A DNA stretch of 40,398 nt. It comes from Flavobacteriales bacterium 32-34-25 (GTDB lineage Bacteria > Bacteroidota > Bacteroidia > Flavobacteriales > Flavobacteriaceae). The stretch spans positions 1-40,398 of the forward strand of contig NCET01000020.1 in assembly GCA_002280815.1 (NCBI GenBank). Reading direction: 5' to 3'. The notes under the pieces were generated by a model, which saw only the letters and a list, made by a program, of their open reading frames with translations, did not search any database and had not been told where the DNA came from. Both the position numbers and the translations under genes were made by a program. Shown here one piece after another: positions 8,965 to 17,163 of the stretch (positions are counted from its first letter, which is position 1; the number at the start of each line of letters is the position of its first letter).

Positions 8965-9040
8965 TTTCCGTTTTATGAAAGTTTTGTTGTTGTATCAGAA
9001 GTGTAAAAAGAACAGCTTTCTAACTATTAATAAAGTTGAA

Positions 9041-10174
9041 ATGAAGAAAATTCAAATGGTTGACTTGAAAAGTCAATACGATAAAATTGCTACTACAGTA
9101 AACGCTTCTATTCAGAACGTTTTGGATACCAATACTTATATCAATGGACCTCAAGTGCATCAATTCCAAAAGTCTTTGGAAGATTATTTGGGAGTAAAAC
9201 ACGTAATTCCTTGCGCAAACGGAACTGATGCTTTGCAAATTGCGATGATGGGACTGGATTTAAAGCCTGGCGATGAGGTAATTACTGCCGATTTTACTTT
9301 TGCAGCTACTGTTGAGGTAATTGCTTTGTTGCAACTGACTCCTGTTTTAGTTGATGTTGATTTGGATAATATGAATATCTCATTGGAAAGAATCAAAGCG
9401 GCTATTACTCCAAAAACTAAGGCAATTGTCCCGGTACATTTATTTGGTCGTTCAGCGAATATGGATGCAATTATGGCTTTAGCCAATGAACATAATTTGT
9501 ATGTTATTGAAGATAATGCACAAGCTATTGGAGCTGATTTTATTTCAGCTTCCGGTACAAAATCTAAAGTAGGAACTATTGGTCATGTAGGGGCAACTTC
9601 GTTTTTTCCTTCTAAAAACTTAGGATGTTATGGCGATGGTGGAGCAATTTTTACCAATGATGATGCTTTGGCGCACATCATTCGTGGAATTGTAAATCAT
9701 GGGATGTACGAACGTTACCATCATGATGTAGTAGGAGTAAATTCAAGATTAGATAGTATTCAGGCTGCGGTTTTGAATGCCAAATTGCCTTTGTTGAATG
9801 ATTACAATACAGCGCGTCGTGCAGCAGCTGCTAAGTATAATGCCGCTTTAGCGGGTAACGCTAATATTGTTACACCTTCATTTGACGGAGATAAAAACGA
9901 TCATGTTTTTCACCAATATACTTTGAGAATTATTGATGCTGATAGAAACGGATTAATGCAACATCTATTAGACAAAGGAATTCCGTGTGCTATTTATTAT
10001 CCAATTCCGTTGCATTCGCAAAAAGCGTATGTTGATGTGCGTTACAAAGAAGACCATTTTCCAGTAACGAATAAATTGGTTCAGGAAGTGATTTCTTTAC
10101 CAATGCACACCGAATTAGATGACGAGCAAATAAAATTTATTACTGATAGTGTTTTAGAATTTTTAAATAAATAA
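9041..10174 (+). CDS. DegT/DnrJ/EryC1/StrS-family PLP sugar aminotransferase
   Basis: 377 residues from the ATG at 9041 (MKKIQMVDLKSQYDKI); the frame extends upstream to 8975, but those residues are not family-like and lie beside the promoter. It is a PLP enzyme that transfers an amino group to a nucleotide-linked keto-sugar for lipopolysaccharide or glycan synthesis. The cofactor lysine is K192 in SFFPSKNLGCYGDGGA. Other family signs are CANGTDALQIAM, VITADFTFAATVE, VPVHLFGR and IEDNAQAIGA. It resembles WbpE-type enzymes, but the sugar product is not known. Its stop is two bases before the DUF4440 gene, so the two are probably cotranscribed. Confidence 0.93.
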   Translation: MKKIQMVDLKSQYDKIATTVNASIQNVLDTNTYINGPQVHQFQKSLEDYLGVKHVIPCANGTDALQIAMMGLDLKPGDEVITADFTFAATVEVIALLQLTPVLVDVDLDNMNISLERIKAAITPKTKAIVPVHLFGRSANMDAIMALANEHNLYVIEDNAQAIGADFISASGTKSKVGTIGHVGATSFFPSKNLGCYGDGGAIFTNDDALAHIIRGIVNHGMYERYHHDVVGVNSRLDSIQAAVLNAKLPLLNDYNTARRAAAAKYNAALAGNANIVTPSFDGDKNDHVFHQYTLRIIDADRNGLMQHLLDKGIPCAIYYPIPLHSQKAYVDVRYKEDHFPVTNKLVQEVISLPMHTELDDEQIKFITDSVLEFLNK

Positions 10175-10176
10175 GG

Positions 10177-10614
10177 ATGAAGAAGTATTTTCTATTGTTT
10201 GTTTTAATTTCCTTTTCAAATTGGGCTCAAACAAAATCAGTTTCGAAAGAAGAAAACGCTGTTGCAAATAGTGTTGAAGCCTTCAGAAAAGCATTAATTG
10301 ATCCAACAGAAAGTAATTTAAAAGCTTTGACTTCAAAAGATTTAAGCTACGGACATTCTAGCGGCGTACTGCAAGATCAAGAAGTTTTTATTGAAAAATT
10401 GCTTAACAAAGAATCTGATTTTGTAACGATAGATTTCCAAAACCAAACGATTCAAATTACTGGAGATGTTGCTGTAGTACGACATAATCTAGCAGCACAT
10501 ACTAAAGATAGTGGTGTTGAAAAAGATATTAAAATTGGGAATGTACTGGTTTGGCAAAAACAAAAAGGCAAGTGGTTAATTGTAGCCAGACAAGCTTTTA
10601 AATTGCCACAATAA
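10177..10614 (+). CDS. Exported DUF4440 / NTF2-like protein
   Basis: 145 residues: signal peptide MKKYFLLFVLISFSNWAQ, then one NTF2-like domain of the DUF4440 type (about 28-142) with FRKALIDPT, LSYGHSSG, DVAVVRHNLAAH and a closing GKWLIVARQAF. NTF2-like folds often form a small ligand pocket, and some are enzymes, but no catalytic residue stands out here. The start lies two bases after the aminotransferase stop, so it is probably translated from the same mRNA. A long hairpin follows. Confidence 0.88.
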   Translation: MKKYFLLFVLISFSNWAQTKSVSKEENAVANSVEAFRKALIDPTESNLKALTSKDLSYGHSSGVLQDQEVFIEKLLNKESDFVTIDFQNQTIQITGDVAVVRHNLAAHTKDSGVEKDIKIGNVLVWQKQKGKWLIVARQAFKLPQ

Positions 10615-10631
10615 GAAAAACTATAATATTT

Positions 10632-10674
10632 AAAAATCCCAAATTGTCGAAATAGATAGTTTGGGATTTTTTTG
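10632..10674. terminator. Bidirectional terminator
   Basis: An 11-bp stem AAAATCCCAAA (10633-10643) / TTTGGGATTTT (10660-10670), with T runs on both sides. It lies between the convergent DUF4440 gene and the lipoprotein gene. Confidence 0.85.
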
Positions 10675-10679
10675 TTGGC

Positions 10680-10931
10680 TTACTTTTTAGCAGCTTCTTT
10701 TAATTCCTCGGCAGCTTTATCGAGTTTTTCGGCTCCTTTTTCAAGGATTTTTCCTGTTTTGGATTGAGTTGAATCGATAGCTGTTTCTACTTTTTGAGAT
10801 ACAGTATCCATTTTTTGTTCTACTTCAGTGCCAACTGCTTCTTTAGCATCTTCCAGTTTGTCTTTTGTTTTGTCTTGGCAAGAAACCATTGCAACTGCCA
10901 TAAAAGCCATTGCTAAAATTGTTTTTCTCAT
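10680..10931 (-). CDS. Small helical lipoprotein
   Basis: 83 residues: signal MRKTILAMAFMAVAMVSC with Cys18 as the lipid-attachment site, then a charged, heptad-like stretch DKLEDAKEAVGTEVEQKMDTVSQKVETAIDSTQSKTGKILEKGAEKLDKAAEELKEAAKK that is probably helical. It looks like the small apolipoprotein-like or YtxH-like lipoproteins common in Flavobacteria. Its function is unknown. It has its own TAnnTTTG box. Confidence 0.85.
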   Translation of the reverse strand: MRKTILAMAFMAVAMVSCQDKTKDKLEDAKEAVGTEVEQKMDTVSQKVETAIDSTQSKTGKILEKGAEKLDKAAEELKEAAKK

Positions 10932-10972
10932 TTGTATTGTATTTAATGATTGATATTTAAAACCTTGTCTTT

Positions 10973-10980
10973 CAAATATA
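10973..10980 (-). promoter_or_regulatory. -7 promoter box of the helical lipoprotein gene
   Basis: TATATTTG on the minus strand, 42 nt before the ATG. It abuts the T run of the upstream terminator, so termination and initiation signals are packed together. Confidence 0.6.
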
Positions 10981-11013
10981 AAAAAATCCTCGTAAACTTT
11001 CGCTTACAAGGAT
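10980..11013 (-). terminator. Terminator of the HipA-like/DUF3037 operon
   Basis: On the minus strand ATCCTTGTAAGC and GTTTACGAGGAT form a 12-bp stem (two G-U pairs) around a GAAA tetraloop, followed by T7. Confidence 0.88.
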
Positions 11014-11055
11014 ATATTTGTGAAAAATCATTTGTAATAGCCAAAGAATTCTTTG

Positions 11056-11439
11056 TTACAATACTAGTTCAGTATATAATTTTTCGAAAGTTTTATCTAA
11101 ATCAACGCTAAATCCTGAATGCGGTCTTGAGGTTTGAATACTCGAACTTTTAATGGCTGTTAACCATCTAAAGCGTTCGTCTTTTTCGAATTGCGCAATC
11201 GGTCCAGCATCTTTTTTGCCTTGGCAAATGGCTACAAATGAATCTAAATTGACTTTGAGTTGGTCTAAGTCAAATTCGTTACAAAATGAACTGATTTTAG
11301 CTGTAGGAATTTGATATTGAATGCGTAAATATTTCTGACGCTTGCAATAAAGCATCAACCCCACATTTATAAATTCTTCGCGTTCTACTCTTGGTACCAC
11401 ACGAATGACAGCATAATCATATAAGTGTTGTTCGTGCAT
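11056..11439 (-). CDS. DUF3037 domain protein
   Basis: 127 residues with no signal peptide. It begins MHEQHLYDYAVIRVVPRVEREEFINVGLMLYCKRQKYL, the diagnostic opening of DUF3037 (YAVIRVVPRVEREEFINVGVxLxC). The rest is soluble and ends in LDKTFEKLYTELVL. Its start codon lies inside the end of the HipA-like gene (23-nt overlap), so the two are translationally coupled. DUF3037 is commonly paired with HipA-like kinases of this type, but its function is unknown. It could be a partner, substrate or regulator of the kinase. Confidence 0.88.
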   Translation of the reverse strand: MHEQHLYDYAVIRVVPRVEREEFINVGLMLYCKRQKYLRIQYQIPTAKISSFCNEFDLDQLKVNLDSFVAICQGKKDAGPIAQFEKDERFRWLTAIKSSSIQTSRPHSGFSVDLDKTFEKLYTELVL

Positions 11440-12205
11440 CTTGAGCTTGTTTTAAAAATACATCAGCATTTTTCAAGCGTAAGCTTAAAAACTGAAAATA
11501 GATTGCTTTAATTTCGTCAGCAGTTATGGTTTGGTCTTCCCATTGCAACCAATCTCCTGGAATTTGATTTACAATTTCGTTTAGAACAGAATCATTTAAT
11601 ATTCCAATACATTCCTGATGGGCTTCTTCAAGTTTTGATGCCTTTGGTAATAAAACATGATCTTTAATCAATGCAAATGGAGTAAGGGCTGTTTTTTCCC
11701 AATTAATCCAGGAATGATGAAAGTAAAAAGAAGCACCGTGATCAATTAACCAAAGTTCTTTTTTCCAAATTAAAAGGTTGGTGTTTTTGAAAGTACGATC
11801 AACATTGGTAATAAAAGCATCCAACCAAACAATTTTTGAAGCCAGTAAAGCTTCGCAATCATTTGCGGCAGCATCATAAGTAATAGCGCCAGATAAATAG
11901 TGTAATCCTAGGTTTAAACCTTGGCTAAATTTTAATAAATCCTGAATTTCTTCATCGGCTTCCGTTCTTCCAAAGGCTTCATCTAATTCTGCAAAAACTA
12001 ATTCAGGAACGGGCAATCCTAATTGTTTCGCTATTTGACCACCTAAAAATTCAGCAATTAATGCTTTTACTCCGTGACCAGCTCCTCTAAATTTTAATAC
12101 ATATTTAAAATCATCATCGGCTTCCGCCAAAGCAGGTAAGGAGCCACCTTCGCGAAGCGGAGTAATATATCGAGTAACGTTTACAGTTCGTAAATTTAAA
12201 TTCAT
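11417..12205 (-). CDS. HipA-like kinase domain protein
   Basis: 262 residues, about 60% of the size of classical HipA. Kinase-type motifs are present: YVLKFRGAGHG near 36-45 (K38 a possible ATP lysine), E52 in LIAEFLGG, the catalytic loop LDAFITNVDRTFKNTN (N134, D136, R137, N141) and LWLIDHGAS (D155, metal binding). HipA proteins are Ser/Thr kinases whose toxin members phosphorylate glutamyl-tRNA synthetase. This compact form (HipA_2 type) lacks the usual N-terminal subdomain, and there is no HipB-like DNA-binding partner beside it; the partner here is DUF3037. A toxin role is therefore not established. Confidence 0.85.
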   Translation of the reverse strand: MNLNLRTVNVTRYITPLREGGSLPALAEADDDFKYVLKFRGAGHGVKALIAEFLGGQIAKQLGLPVPELVFAELDEAFGRTEADEEIQDLLKFSQGLNLGLHYLSGAITYDAAANDCEALLASKIVWLDAFITNVDRTFKNTNLLIWKKELWLIDHGASFYFHHSWINWEKTALTPFALIKDHVLLPKASKLEEAHQECIGILNDSVLNEIVNQIPGDWLQWEDQTITADEIKAIYFQFLSLRLKNADVFLKQAQDARTTLI

Positions 12206-12373
12206 AAATGATGTTCTTGAATATTTTAGTTATGCTAAAAATGCCCAGCTTTATGTTGATAAAATTGTAGATTAACTATAATATTAAAACTTCTTTACAC
12301 TTGAAAAACAAACTAAAATACTCTAATCTGAAAATATCATAAAAGATTTTGGAATTATAAAAATTTAAAATTA

Positions 12374-12625
12374 CTAACCCAATGATTGCAAAGATTTCGA
12401 TGGGTTTAGAATTTTAGTTATAATTTTGATGTGCTGAGAGGGGCAATTTTGTAATAATTTTTGTTTTTTTTGTTCACTAATCTGACTGACTTTTAAAGTT
12501 TCATATTTATTTTGATTCCAGTTGTTTAAGTCGTAAAAATGCTCTATTTTTCCGTTTTCGAAGAAGGTGTAGTCATCATCTAAAGTAAACTTGCCTATAC
12601 TAATAACGCATATTTTATTTTCCAT
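12374..12625 (-). CDS. Hypothetical small protein
   Basis: 83 residues from an ATG at 12625. I do not recognise a family. It is soluble, with the opening KICVISIGKFTLDDDYTFFENGKIEHFYDLNNWNQ suggesting a small beta-rich fold, and a C-terminal helix rich in Lys/Gln (SEQKKQKLLQNC). It lies between the HipA-like gene and a long AT-rich orphan gene on the same strand, in a likely accessory patch. The coding call rests on the ATG, its length and its composition. Confidence 0.6.
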   Translation of the reverse strand: MENKICVISIGKFTLDDDYTFFENGKIEHFYDLNNWNQNKYETLKVSQISEQKKQKLLQNCPSQHIKIITKILNPSKSLQSLG

Positions 12626-12710
12626 AATTTTTTTTTAAGGTTGATTTTTTTCATCAGATCTCATTACAACTTGAATAAAACATCCAGAATATGTGTATAC
12701 AAACTTTTCA

Positions 12711-13457
12711 TTATGATGTCTTATTAGAAAAATTTAATTTTTCAGTTTTAATATCATTTTGTTTTAAAACGTTTTTAAAATCAAACTCATCAGATTCTAA
12801 CAGTAATTTATTCAATATATCCAATTCTATCTCATAGTAGTCCCAATTATAATTGTCCCTATTGTCAGTATATATCTCTACTACTATTATTTCTTTTTTA
12901 AATTTATTTATATAAAAATTTTTAACTGAATATTGGTAAGAATAACCCTTTACAACGTTTGTATTATAATTAAACCTATACAATTCTAGAGTTTTACTTT
13001 TTTCTTCTAGTTCATTTAGTTGAATTTGTAATAAATAAAATTCATCTAAAATTATTGAAATTAAAACATAAATATCTTTACTATTTAAATTAACTAAAAT
13101 ATATCCTCCCTCAACAATATCAAGAACTTGTAATTGATCCGATTTTAAAAATTGATTCCTTTTGGATTCAATATCCAATGCTTTTTTAATAAAATTGAGT
13201 ATGTTGTATAATTTTAGAGATTCATTTAATTTTTGAAAATCTTTTTGGTGTCGATCATCTCTAGTTCCTAAAGTTGTATATCCACATCTAATATTTTCTA
13301 AATCTTTGTATTCAGAAACTTTTTTTGTTAGTAATTGGATATTTATTTTTGAGTTAGAATGATTAACTATTAAATTCAACAGACTTAATAATGTTATAAA
13401 ATTATCTTCTTTTATATCTTTAAATTCATTTGTTATTTGTTTTAGTATTTTTTCCAT
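12711..13457 (-). CDS. Hypothetical protein, AT-rich orphan
   Basis: 248 residues. No known domain is recognised. There is no signal peptide or membrane segment. The sequence is rich in Asn, Lys, Ile and Leu and looks mostly helical: ITNEFKDIKEDNFITLLSLLNLIVNH at the start, then helices around FYLLQIQLNELEEKSKTLEL, then a beta-like EIIVVEIYTDNRDNYNWDYYEIEL. Its base composition is more AT-rich than neighbouring housekeeping genes, which hints at horizontal transfer. It is not preceded by a clear promoter box. It lies upstream of the 83-residue gene on the same strand, with an 85-bp gap. Confidence 0.75.
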   Translation of the reverse strand: MEKILKQITNEFKDIKEDNFITLLSLLNLIVNHSNSKINIQLLTKKVSEYKDLENIRCGYTTLGTRDDRHQKDFQKLNESLKLYNILNFIKKALDIESKRNQFLKSDQLQVLDIVEGGYILVNLNSKDIYVLISIILDEFYLLQIQLNELEEKSKTLELYRFNYNTNVVKGYSYQYSVKNFYINKFKKEIIVVEIYTDNRDNYNWDYYEIELDILNKLLLESDEFDFKNVLKQNDIKTEKLNFSNKTS

Positions 13458-13568
13458 TTATTCTCAAAAAATTAAATTCAATCAAATATAATAAAAAACA
13501 TCTTTCTTCTTTTAATACTTAAGAATATATACCAATAATCATTGTGGAGAAGCTAAAAGTTATAATGC

Positions 13569-13604
13569 AAAAAAAATCCTCAAAAACCTAAGTTTATGAG
13601 GATT
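13569..13604 (-). terminator. Terminator of fabD
   Basis: On the minus strand AATCCTCA (13597-13604) pairs with TGAGGATT (13575-13582), extended inside by AAAC/GTTT, and is followed by a T run. Confidence 0.85.
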
Positions 13605-13645
13605 CTATAATGACTGATCACTTAAAACTGATCACTGAATACTAT

Positions 13646-14518
13646 TTAAGCATTAGCTGTAGCCGCTTCTTTATTGATTTTTCCAATTAATCCAGTCAAT
13701 ACTTTTCCAGGACCTACTTCAGTAAACAAAGTTGCTCCATCAGCAATCATTTGTTGAACCGATTGTGTCCATTTTACAGGAGCAGTCAATTGGATAATTA
13801 GGTTTTTCTTGATTTCATTTGCGTCCGAAACGGCACTTGCTGTTACGTTTTGATACACTGGGCAAATAGGAGTCGAGAAAGTAGTTGCTTCAATTGCTGC
13901 AGCTAGTTCTTCTCTTGCAGGTTCCATCATTGGAGAGTGAAAAGCACCACCAACAGGTAATAATAAAGCACGTTTTGCACCTGCTTCTTTCATTTTTTCG
14001 CAAGCTAATTCTACTGCTTTAAATTCTCCTGAAATTACTAATTGTCCAGGGCAGTTGTAGTTTGCGGCTACAACAACTCCGTCGATAGAAGCACAAACTT
14101 CTTCTACAACATTGTCAGCTAATCCTAAAACAGCAGCCATTGTTGAAGGAGTAATCTCGCAGGCTTTTTGCATTGCTAAAGCTCTTTGAGAAACTAATTT
14201 TAATCCGTCTTCAAAAGACAAAGCACCATTAGCGACTAAAGCCGAAAATTCTCCTAGAGAATGTCCCGCAACCATTTCTGGTTTGAAATTTTCTAAAGTT
14301 TTAGCTAAAATTACCGAGTGTAAAAAAACAGCGGGTTGTGTAACTTTAGTTTCTTTTAATTCTTCGGCAGTTCCTTCAAACATAATATCTGTAATGCGGA
14401 AACCTAATATTTCGTTTGCTTTTTCGAATAATTCTTTGGCTAATGGAGAGTTTTCATATAAGTCTTTTCCCATTCCTGTAAACTGTGCTCCTTGACCTGG
14501 AAATACGTATGCCTTCAT
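13646..14518 (-). CDS. fabD: Malonyl-CoA:ACP transacylase
   Basis: 290 residues. It moves malonyl from CoA to acyl carrier protein to feed fatty acid elongation in the cytoplasm. Motifs are FPGQGAQ near residue 6-12, the nucleophile Ser87 in GHSLGEFSAL, and the catalytic His194 in GGAFHSPMM. The segment QRALAMQKA carries the arginine that holds the malonyl carboxylate, and the C-terminal VGPGKVLTGLI is typical. Length is normal (E. coli about 309). It stands alone with its own promoter and terminator. Confidence 0.97.
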   Translation of the reverse strand: MKAYVFPGQGAQFTGMGKDLYENSPLAKELFEKANEILGFRITDIMFEGTAEELKETKVTQPAVFLHSVILAKTLENFKPEMVAGHSLGEFSALVANGALSFEDGLKLVSQRALAMQKACEITPSTMAAVLGLADNVVEEVCASIDGVVVAANYNCPGQLVISGEFKAVELACEKMKEAGAKRALLLPVGGAFHSPMMEPAREELAAAIEATTFSTPICPVYQNVTASAVSDANEIKKNLIIQLTAPVKWTQSVQQMIADGATLFTEVGPGKVLTGLIGKINKEAATANA

Positions 14519-14600
14519 ATTTTTTAATTTAAAGATTAACCCTTCGACTGCGCTCAGGGTGACATTATTTGAACGATTGAAAAATGACTCAATCGGGATG

Positions 14601-14608
14601 CAAAAATA
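14601..14608 (-). promoter_or_regulatory. -7 promoter box of fabD
   Basis: TATTTTTG on the minus strand, 82 nt before the ATG. No TTG is seen at 19 bp. The leader contains an imperfect palindrome (CCCT...AGGG at 14540-14559). Confidence 0.5.
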
Positions 14609-14638
14609 GTATTTTTTTAGGATTTATCAGGAAAGATA

Positions 14639-14673
14639 AAACGGCTAAACTTCAAAGTGAAATTTAGCCGTTT
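14639..14673 (-). terminator. Hairpin after the yceI gene
   Basis: An 11-bp stem AAACGGCTAAA (14639-14649) / TTTAGCCGTTT (14663-14673), 29 nt after the stop. The T run on the minus side is only four bases, so it is a probable but weak terminator. Confidence 0.65.
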
Positions 14674-14701
14674 GTATATAAAAATCTGTTGTTGAAATTC
14701 T

Positions 14702-15229
14702 TTATTCTTTTATTAATTGCAGTTCAATGTTCAAACGAACTTCTTCACCTACTAAAACACCACCAGTTTCTAAAGCCGAGTTCCAGTTCAATCCCCAATC
14801 TTTACGGTTTATTTTGCCAGAAATATTCAATCCTGCTTTAGTGTTTCCCCAAGGATCTTTCATTAAACCGCTGAATTCAGCTGGGAGTTTTACAGATTTT
14901 GTTACACCTCTTAAACTCAAATCGCCTACTAATTGATAATCATCACCATCTTTTGTAAAAGAAGTTGCTTTGAACGTAAGTTTAGAATGATTTTCTGCAT
15001 CAAAAAAATCAGCGCTTTTTAAATGATTGTCTCTGTCGGTATTATTAGTGTTGATTGAATTAATATCGGCAGAGAATTCGATATTAGCATTTTCGAAATT
15101 ATCTTCGTCTGTAGTAATTGTTGCTTCATAAGAATCAAATTTTCCAGAAACATTTGTAAACATCATGTGTTTTACTTTAAAACCAATTTCTGAGTGCGTT
15201 GAGTCGATTGTCCATTTTGTAGTTGCCAT
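14702..15229 (-). CDS. YceI-family lipid-binding protein
   Basis: 175 residues. It starts MATTKWTIDSTHSEIGFKVKHMMFTNVSGKF, the classic opening of the YceI lipocalin-like beta-barrel, which binds polyisoprenoid or amphiphilic ligands. Further signs are DRDNHLKSADFFDAENH, GDLSLRGVTKSV and INRKDWGLNWN. Many YceI proteins are exported, but this one has no signal peptide and so is predicted to be cytoplasmic. Its promoter carries the same 16-bp palindrome at the same spacing as the pirin operon promoter, which suggests shared control by a Crp/Fnr-type activator. Confidence 0.93.
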   Translation of the reverse strand: MATTKWTIDSTHSEIGFKVKHMMFTNVSGKFDSYEATITTDEDNFENANIEFSADINSINTNNTDRDNHLKSADFFDAENHSKLTFKATSFTKDGDDYQLVGDLSLRGVTKSVKLPAEFSGLMKDPWGNTKAGLNISGKINRKDWGLNWNSALETGGVLVGEEVRLNIELQLIKE

Positions 15230-15268
15230 AATTTATTTTTTTTAAATTGTTATTTAATTTTGATGAGA

Positions 15269-15314
15269 CAAATTTACTACGGCAACATTGATGAAGCACT
15301 TAACCTAGATTAAG
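15269..15314 (-). promoter_or_regulatory. yceI promoter with Crp/Fnr-type operator
   Basis: The -7 box TAAATTTG occupies 15269-15276, 39 nt before the ATG. The palindrome CTTAACCTAGATTAAG is at 15299-15314, centred 37.5 bp upstream of the downstream edge of the -7 box, which places it near -41 from the start of transcription. There is no TTG box, as expected for an activator-dependent promoter. The site recurs at 22826-22841 with identical geometry. Confidence 0.75.
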
Positions 15315-15349
15315 AAATAAAAAAGCCAGATAATTTTACTATCTGACTT
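15315..15349 (-). terminator. Terminator of the bestrophin gene
   Basis: On the minus strand AAGTCAGATA pairs with TATCTGGCTT (one G-U pair) and is followed by a T-rich tract. It lies 28 nt after the stop and directly abuts the yceI operator. Confidence 0.8.
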
Positions 15350-15377
15350 TTGATTGTTTACGCATAAAAAGGATTTG

Positions 15378-16328
15378 TTATAATACGAAGTATGGATTTT
15401 TTTCGGTACAAATTTCTTGAGTTTCCATCTCCGGTTTTTTAGTTTGTATTGCAAATTCATCACGGAATTCATGTATCATTTGAATCAAGTTTTTTTCAAT
15501 TGTGCCACAAATAGCAGTCATAGGCGTATCTGTTGGTTTGTTTTCAAATGGATCTTGCAGGTGGATTGCCATTTTTTCGATAAGGAAAAATGCCGCTCCA
15601 ATGGTTGTAACTAATGGAATTTGTAACCAACCTAATAATTCAGTTAATGAAAAAGGCAAAAGAATGATGAAAAGACAAAGTGTAAATCTCATGTACATAC
15701 TGTAAGTAGTAGGGAAGATAGTGTTTTTAATTCTTTCGCATTTTCCCATATAATCACACAGTCTTGTTATTGTATTGTCTATTTCAACTTGCTGATAGGT
15801 GTTTATTTTGTTGTTTTCGTATGCTTTTTTCAAATCCTTTGAGTGAAGCATTAATATAGCATTAGGCACATGTTTGTGCTTTTTTATATATTGAAAATCT
15901 TCATCGCTTAGAATTTTTTTAATTGGTTTGTACGGGTCTTTTTCTCTAAGCGATTGACTCAAACTATAACACCAAGCTACTTGTCTTTTTGCAAAATTTT
16001 CTTTGAAATCATTAGCTTCTACCGAAAAATCTGGGTCTTTGTAGAAAGTAATAACTTGTCTCATTAGTGTTCTGGAATCATTAACTATGGCTCCCCAAAC
16101 TATTCGGGCTTCCCACCAGCGATCATAAGCTTGATTGGATTTGAAAGCAAGTAATAGTGAGATAATTGTTCCCACAATGGTAGGAATTGCAATAGGAATA
16201 TTTATGGCCTCATTGTCATAGTAAAAATTAAAAGCTTCAAAAGTAATAGCGTATAAGATTACTAGAAAAAGCTCTAATTTGATTTTTCCCAAAACATATT
16301 TCATTGGGATTTTCTTTTTTAACAGCAT
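15378..16328 (-). CDS. Bestrophin-like (UPF0187) ion channel
   Basis: 316 residues, the size of bacterial bestrophins such as KpBest. These form pentameric channels in the inner membrane. Membrane segments are visible at about 17-37 (LELFLVILYAITFEAFNF), 43-62 (IPIAIPTIVGTIISLLLAF), and a pair near 213-255 (FTLCLFIILLPFSLTELLGWL and IPLVTTIGAAFFLIEKMA). The motif SNQAYDRWWEARIVWGAIVNDSRT and the later LQDPFENKPTDTPM are diagnostic. It lies 38 bp after the stress-protein gene on the same strand, and probably belongs to a transcript with it. Confidence 0.92.
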   Translation of the reverse strand: MLLKKKIPMKYVLGKIKLELFLVILYAITFEAFNFYYDNEAINIPIAIPTIVGTIISLLLAFKSNQAYDRWWEARIVWGAIVNDSRTLMRQVITFYKDPDFSVEANDFKENFAKRQVAWCYSLSQSLREKDPYKPIKKILSDEDFQYIKKHKHVPNAILMLHSKDLKKAYENNKINTYQQVEIDNTITRLCDYMGKCERIKNTIFPTTYSMYMRFTLCLFIILLPFSLTELLGWLQIPLVTTIGAAFFLIEKMAIHLQDPFENKPTDTPMTAICGTIEKNLIQMIHEFRDEFAIQTKKPEMETQEICTEKNPYFVL

Positions 16329-16366
16329 ATTTTTCTTTTTAGGTTTTGAACAAACTTTTTTGATGC

Positions 16367-17089
16367 TTATGCAATTTCTTCGTACAAGGATAAAATAGGT
16401 AATCCAAAACTTTCGTTTGTACTTTCTTTTTTGTTTTTGAGTTTAATCTTTTTTGGTTTTCTAGTTTCGATTAAAAGATCAATTTTGTTTTTAGTAATGG
16501 CTTCTGCCAATAAATTTTGAATGTCTTCTGGATTTTGATCACTAAAAATTTTAGCCTGACTTACAATTTTGAAATTAAAATGATTTGGAATTAATTCTTG
16601 TAAATCTTCTACTTGTAGTTTAGACATGGTTTGTTCTAAATACATCGCTTTAGTTAAATCTTGCTCTTCAAAATTTGGACTAAGGTGTAAAATAGGGCAT
16701 TTGCTATTGCTCAGAATTTGTGTAAATTGGTTGTGAATTCTTTTTTGAGCATTTTTAAACGAAGGAGTAAGGATGGTCAATTCGACATCAAGATGCTCTA
16801 TTAAATTTTTCATTAACGGAGCTGAGATGCCGTATTGATAATGAATTTTCAGATTGCAATTTTGAGAAATAGTAGTTAATTCTCTGCAATAATCCAGAAC
16901 GTTTTTTTGCGAAACAGTCATTTCGCTTTTCATGCTTCTTAAAAATGTAGCCGAAGAATAAGTGTCTGGAATTTCGCTAACTAGTGCCAAAAAGATAGTG
17001 CAGTTTTGACCCTTAGATTGTTGGATTGCTACTTTAATAGCGTTGATTGTATCAGATTCTAAAGTGGAAGGTATTAATAGATTTTTCAT
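16367..17089 (-). CDS. Universal stress protein-like protein (degenerate UspA pair)
   Basis: 240 residues. The first half, MKNLLIPSTLESDTINAIKVAIQQSKGQNCTIFLALV, reads as a UspA domain opening, and ILSNSKCPILHLSPNF is the end of that domain. The second half is weaker (FKIVSQAKIFS...IDLLIETRKPKK). The ATP-binding GxxGxxxxxxGS loop of UspA is not obvious, so it may be a non-nucleotide-binding type. It is followed by the bestrophin gene and preceded by the kinase gene on the same strand, which fits an envelope or ion-stress unit. The family call is moderate. Confidence 0.65.
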   Translation of the reverse strand: MKNLLIPSTLESDTINAIKVAIQQSKGQNCTIFLALVSEIPDTYSSATFLRSMKSEMTVSQKNVLDYCRELTTISQNCNLKIHYQYGISAPLMKNLIEHLDVELTILTPSFKNAQKRIHNQFTQILSNSKCPILHLSPNFEEQDLTKAMYLEQTMSKLQVEDLQELIPNHFNFKIVSQAKIFSDQNPEDIQNLLAEAITKNKIDLLIETRKPKKIKLKNKKESTNESFGLPILSLYEEIA

Positions 17090-17163
17090 ATGTATTGTTT
17101 TGATTATACATACAAAATAAGGTGTTGGACATTAGGATGTCCTTGGATTAAAATTAGAATTTC

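Noticed and set aside
14540-14559. CCCT...AGGG partial palindrome in the fabD leader.
   Set aside because: The arms pair only over four bases; it may be a relic of a repeat element, but I cannot support it as a feature.
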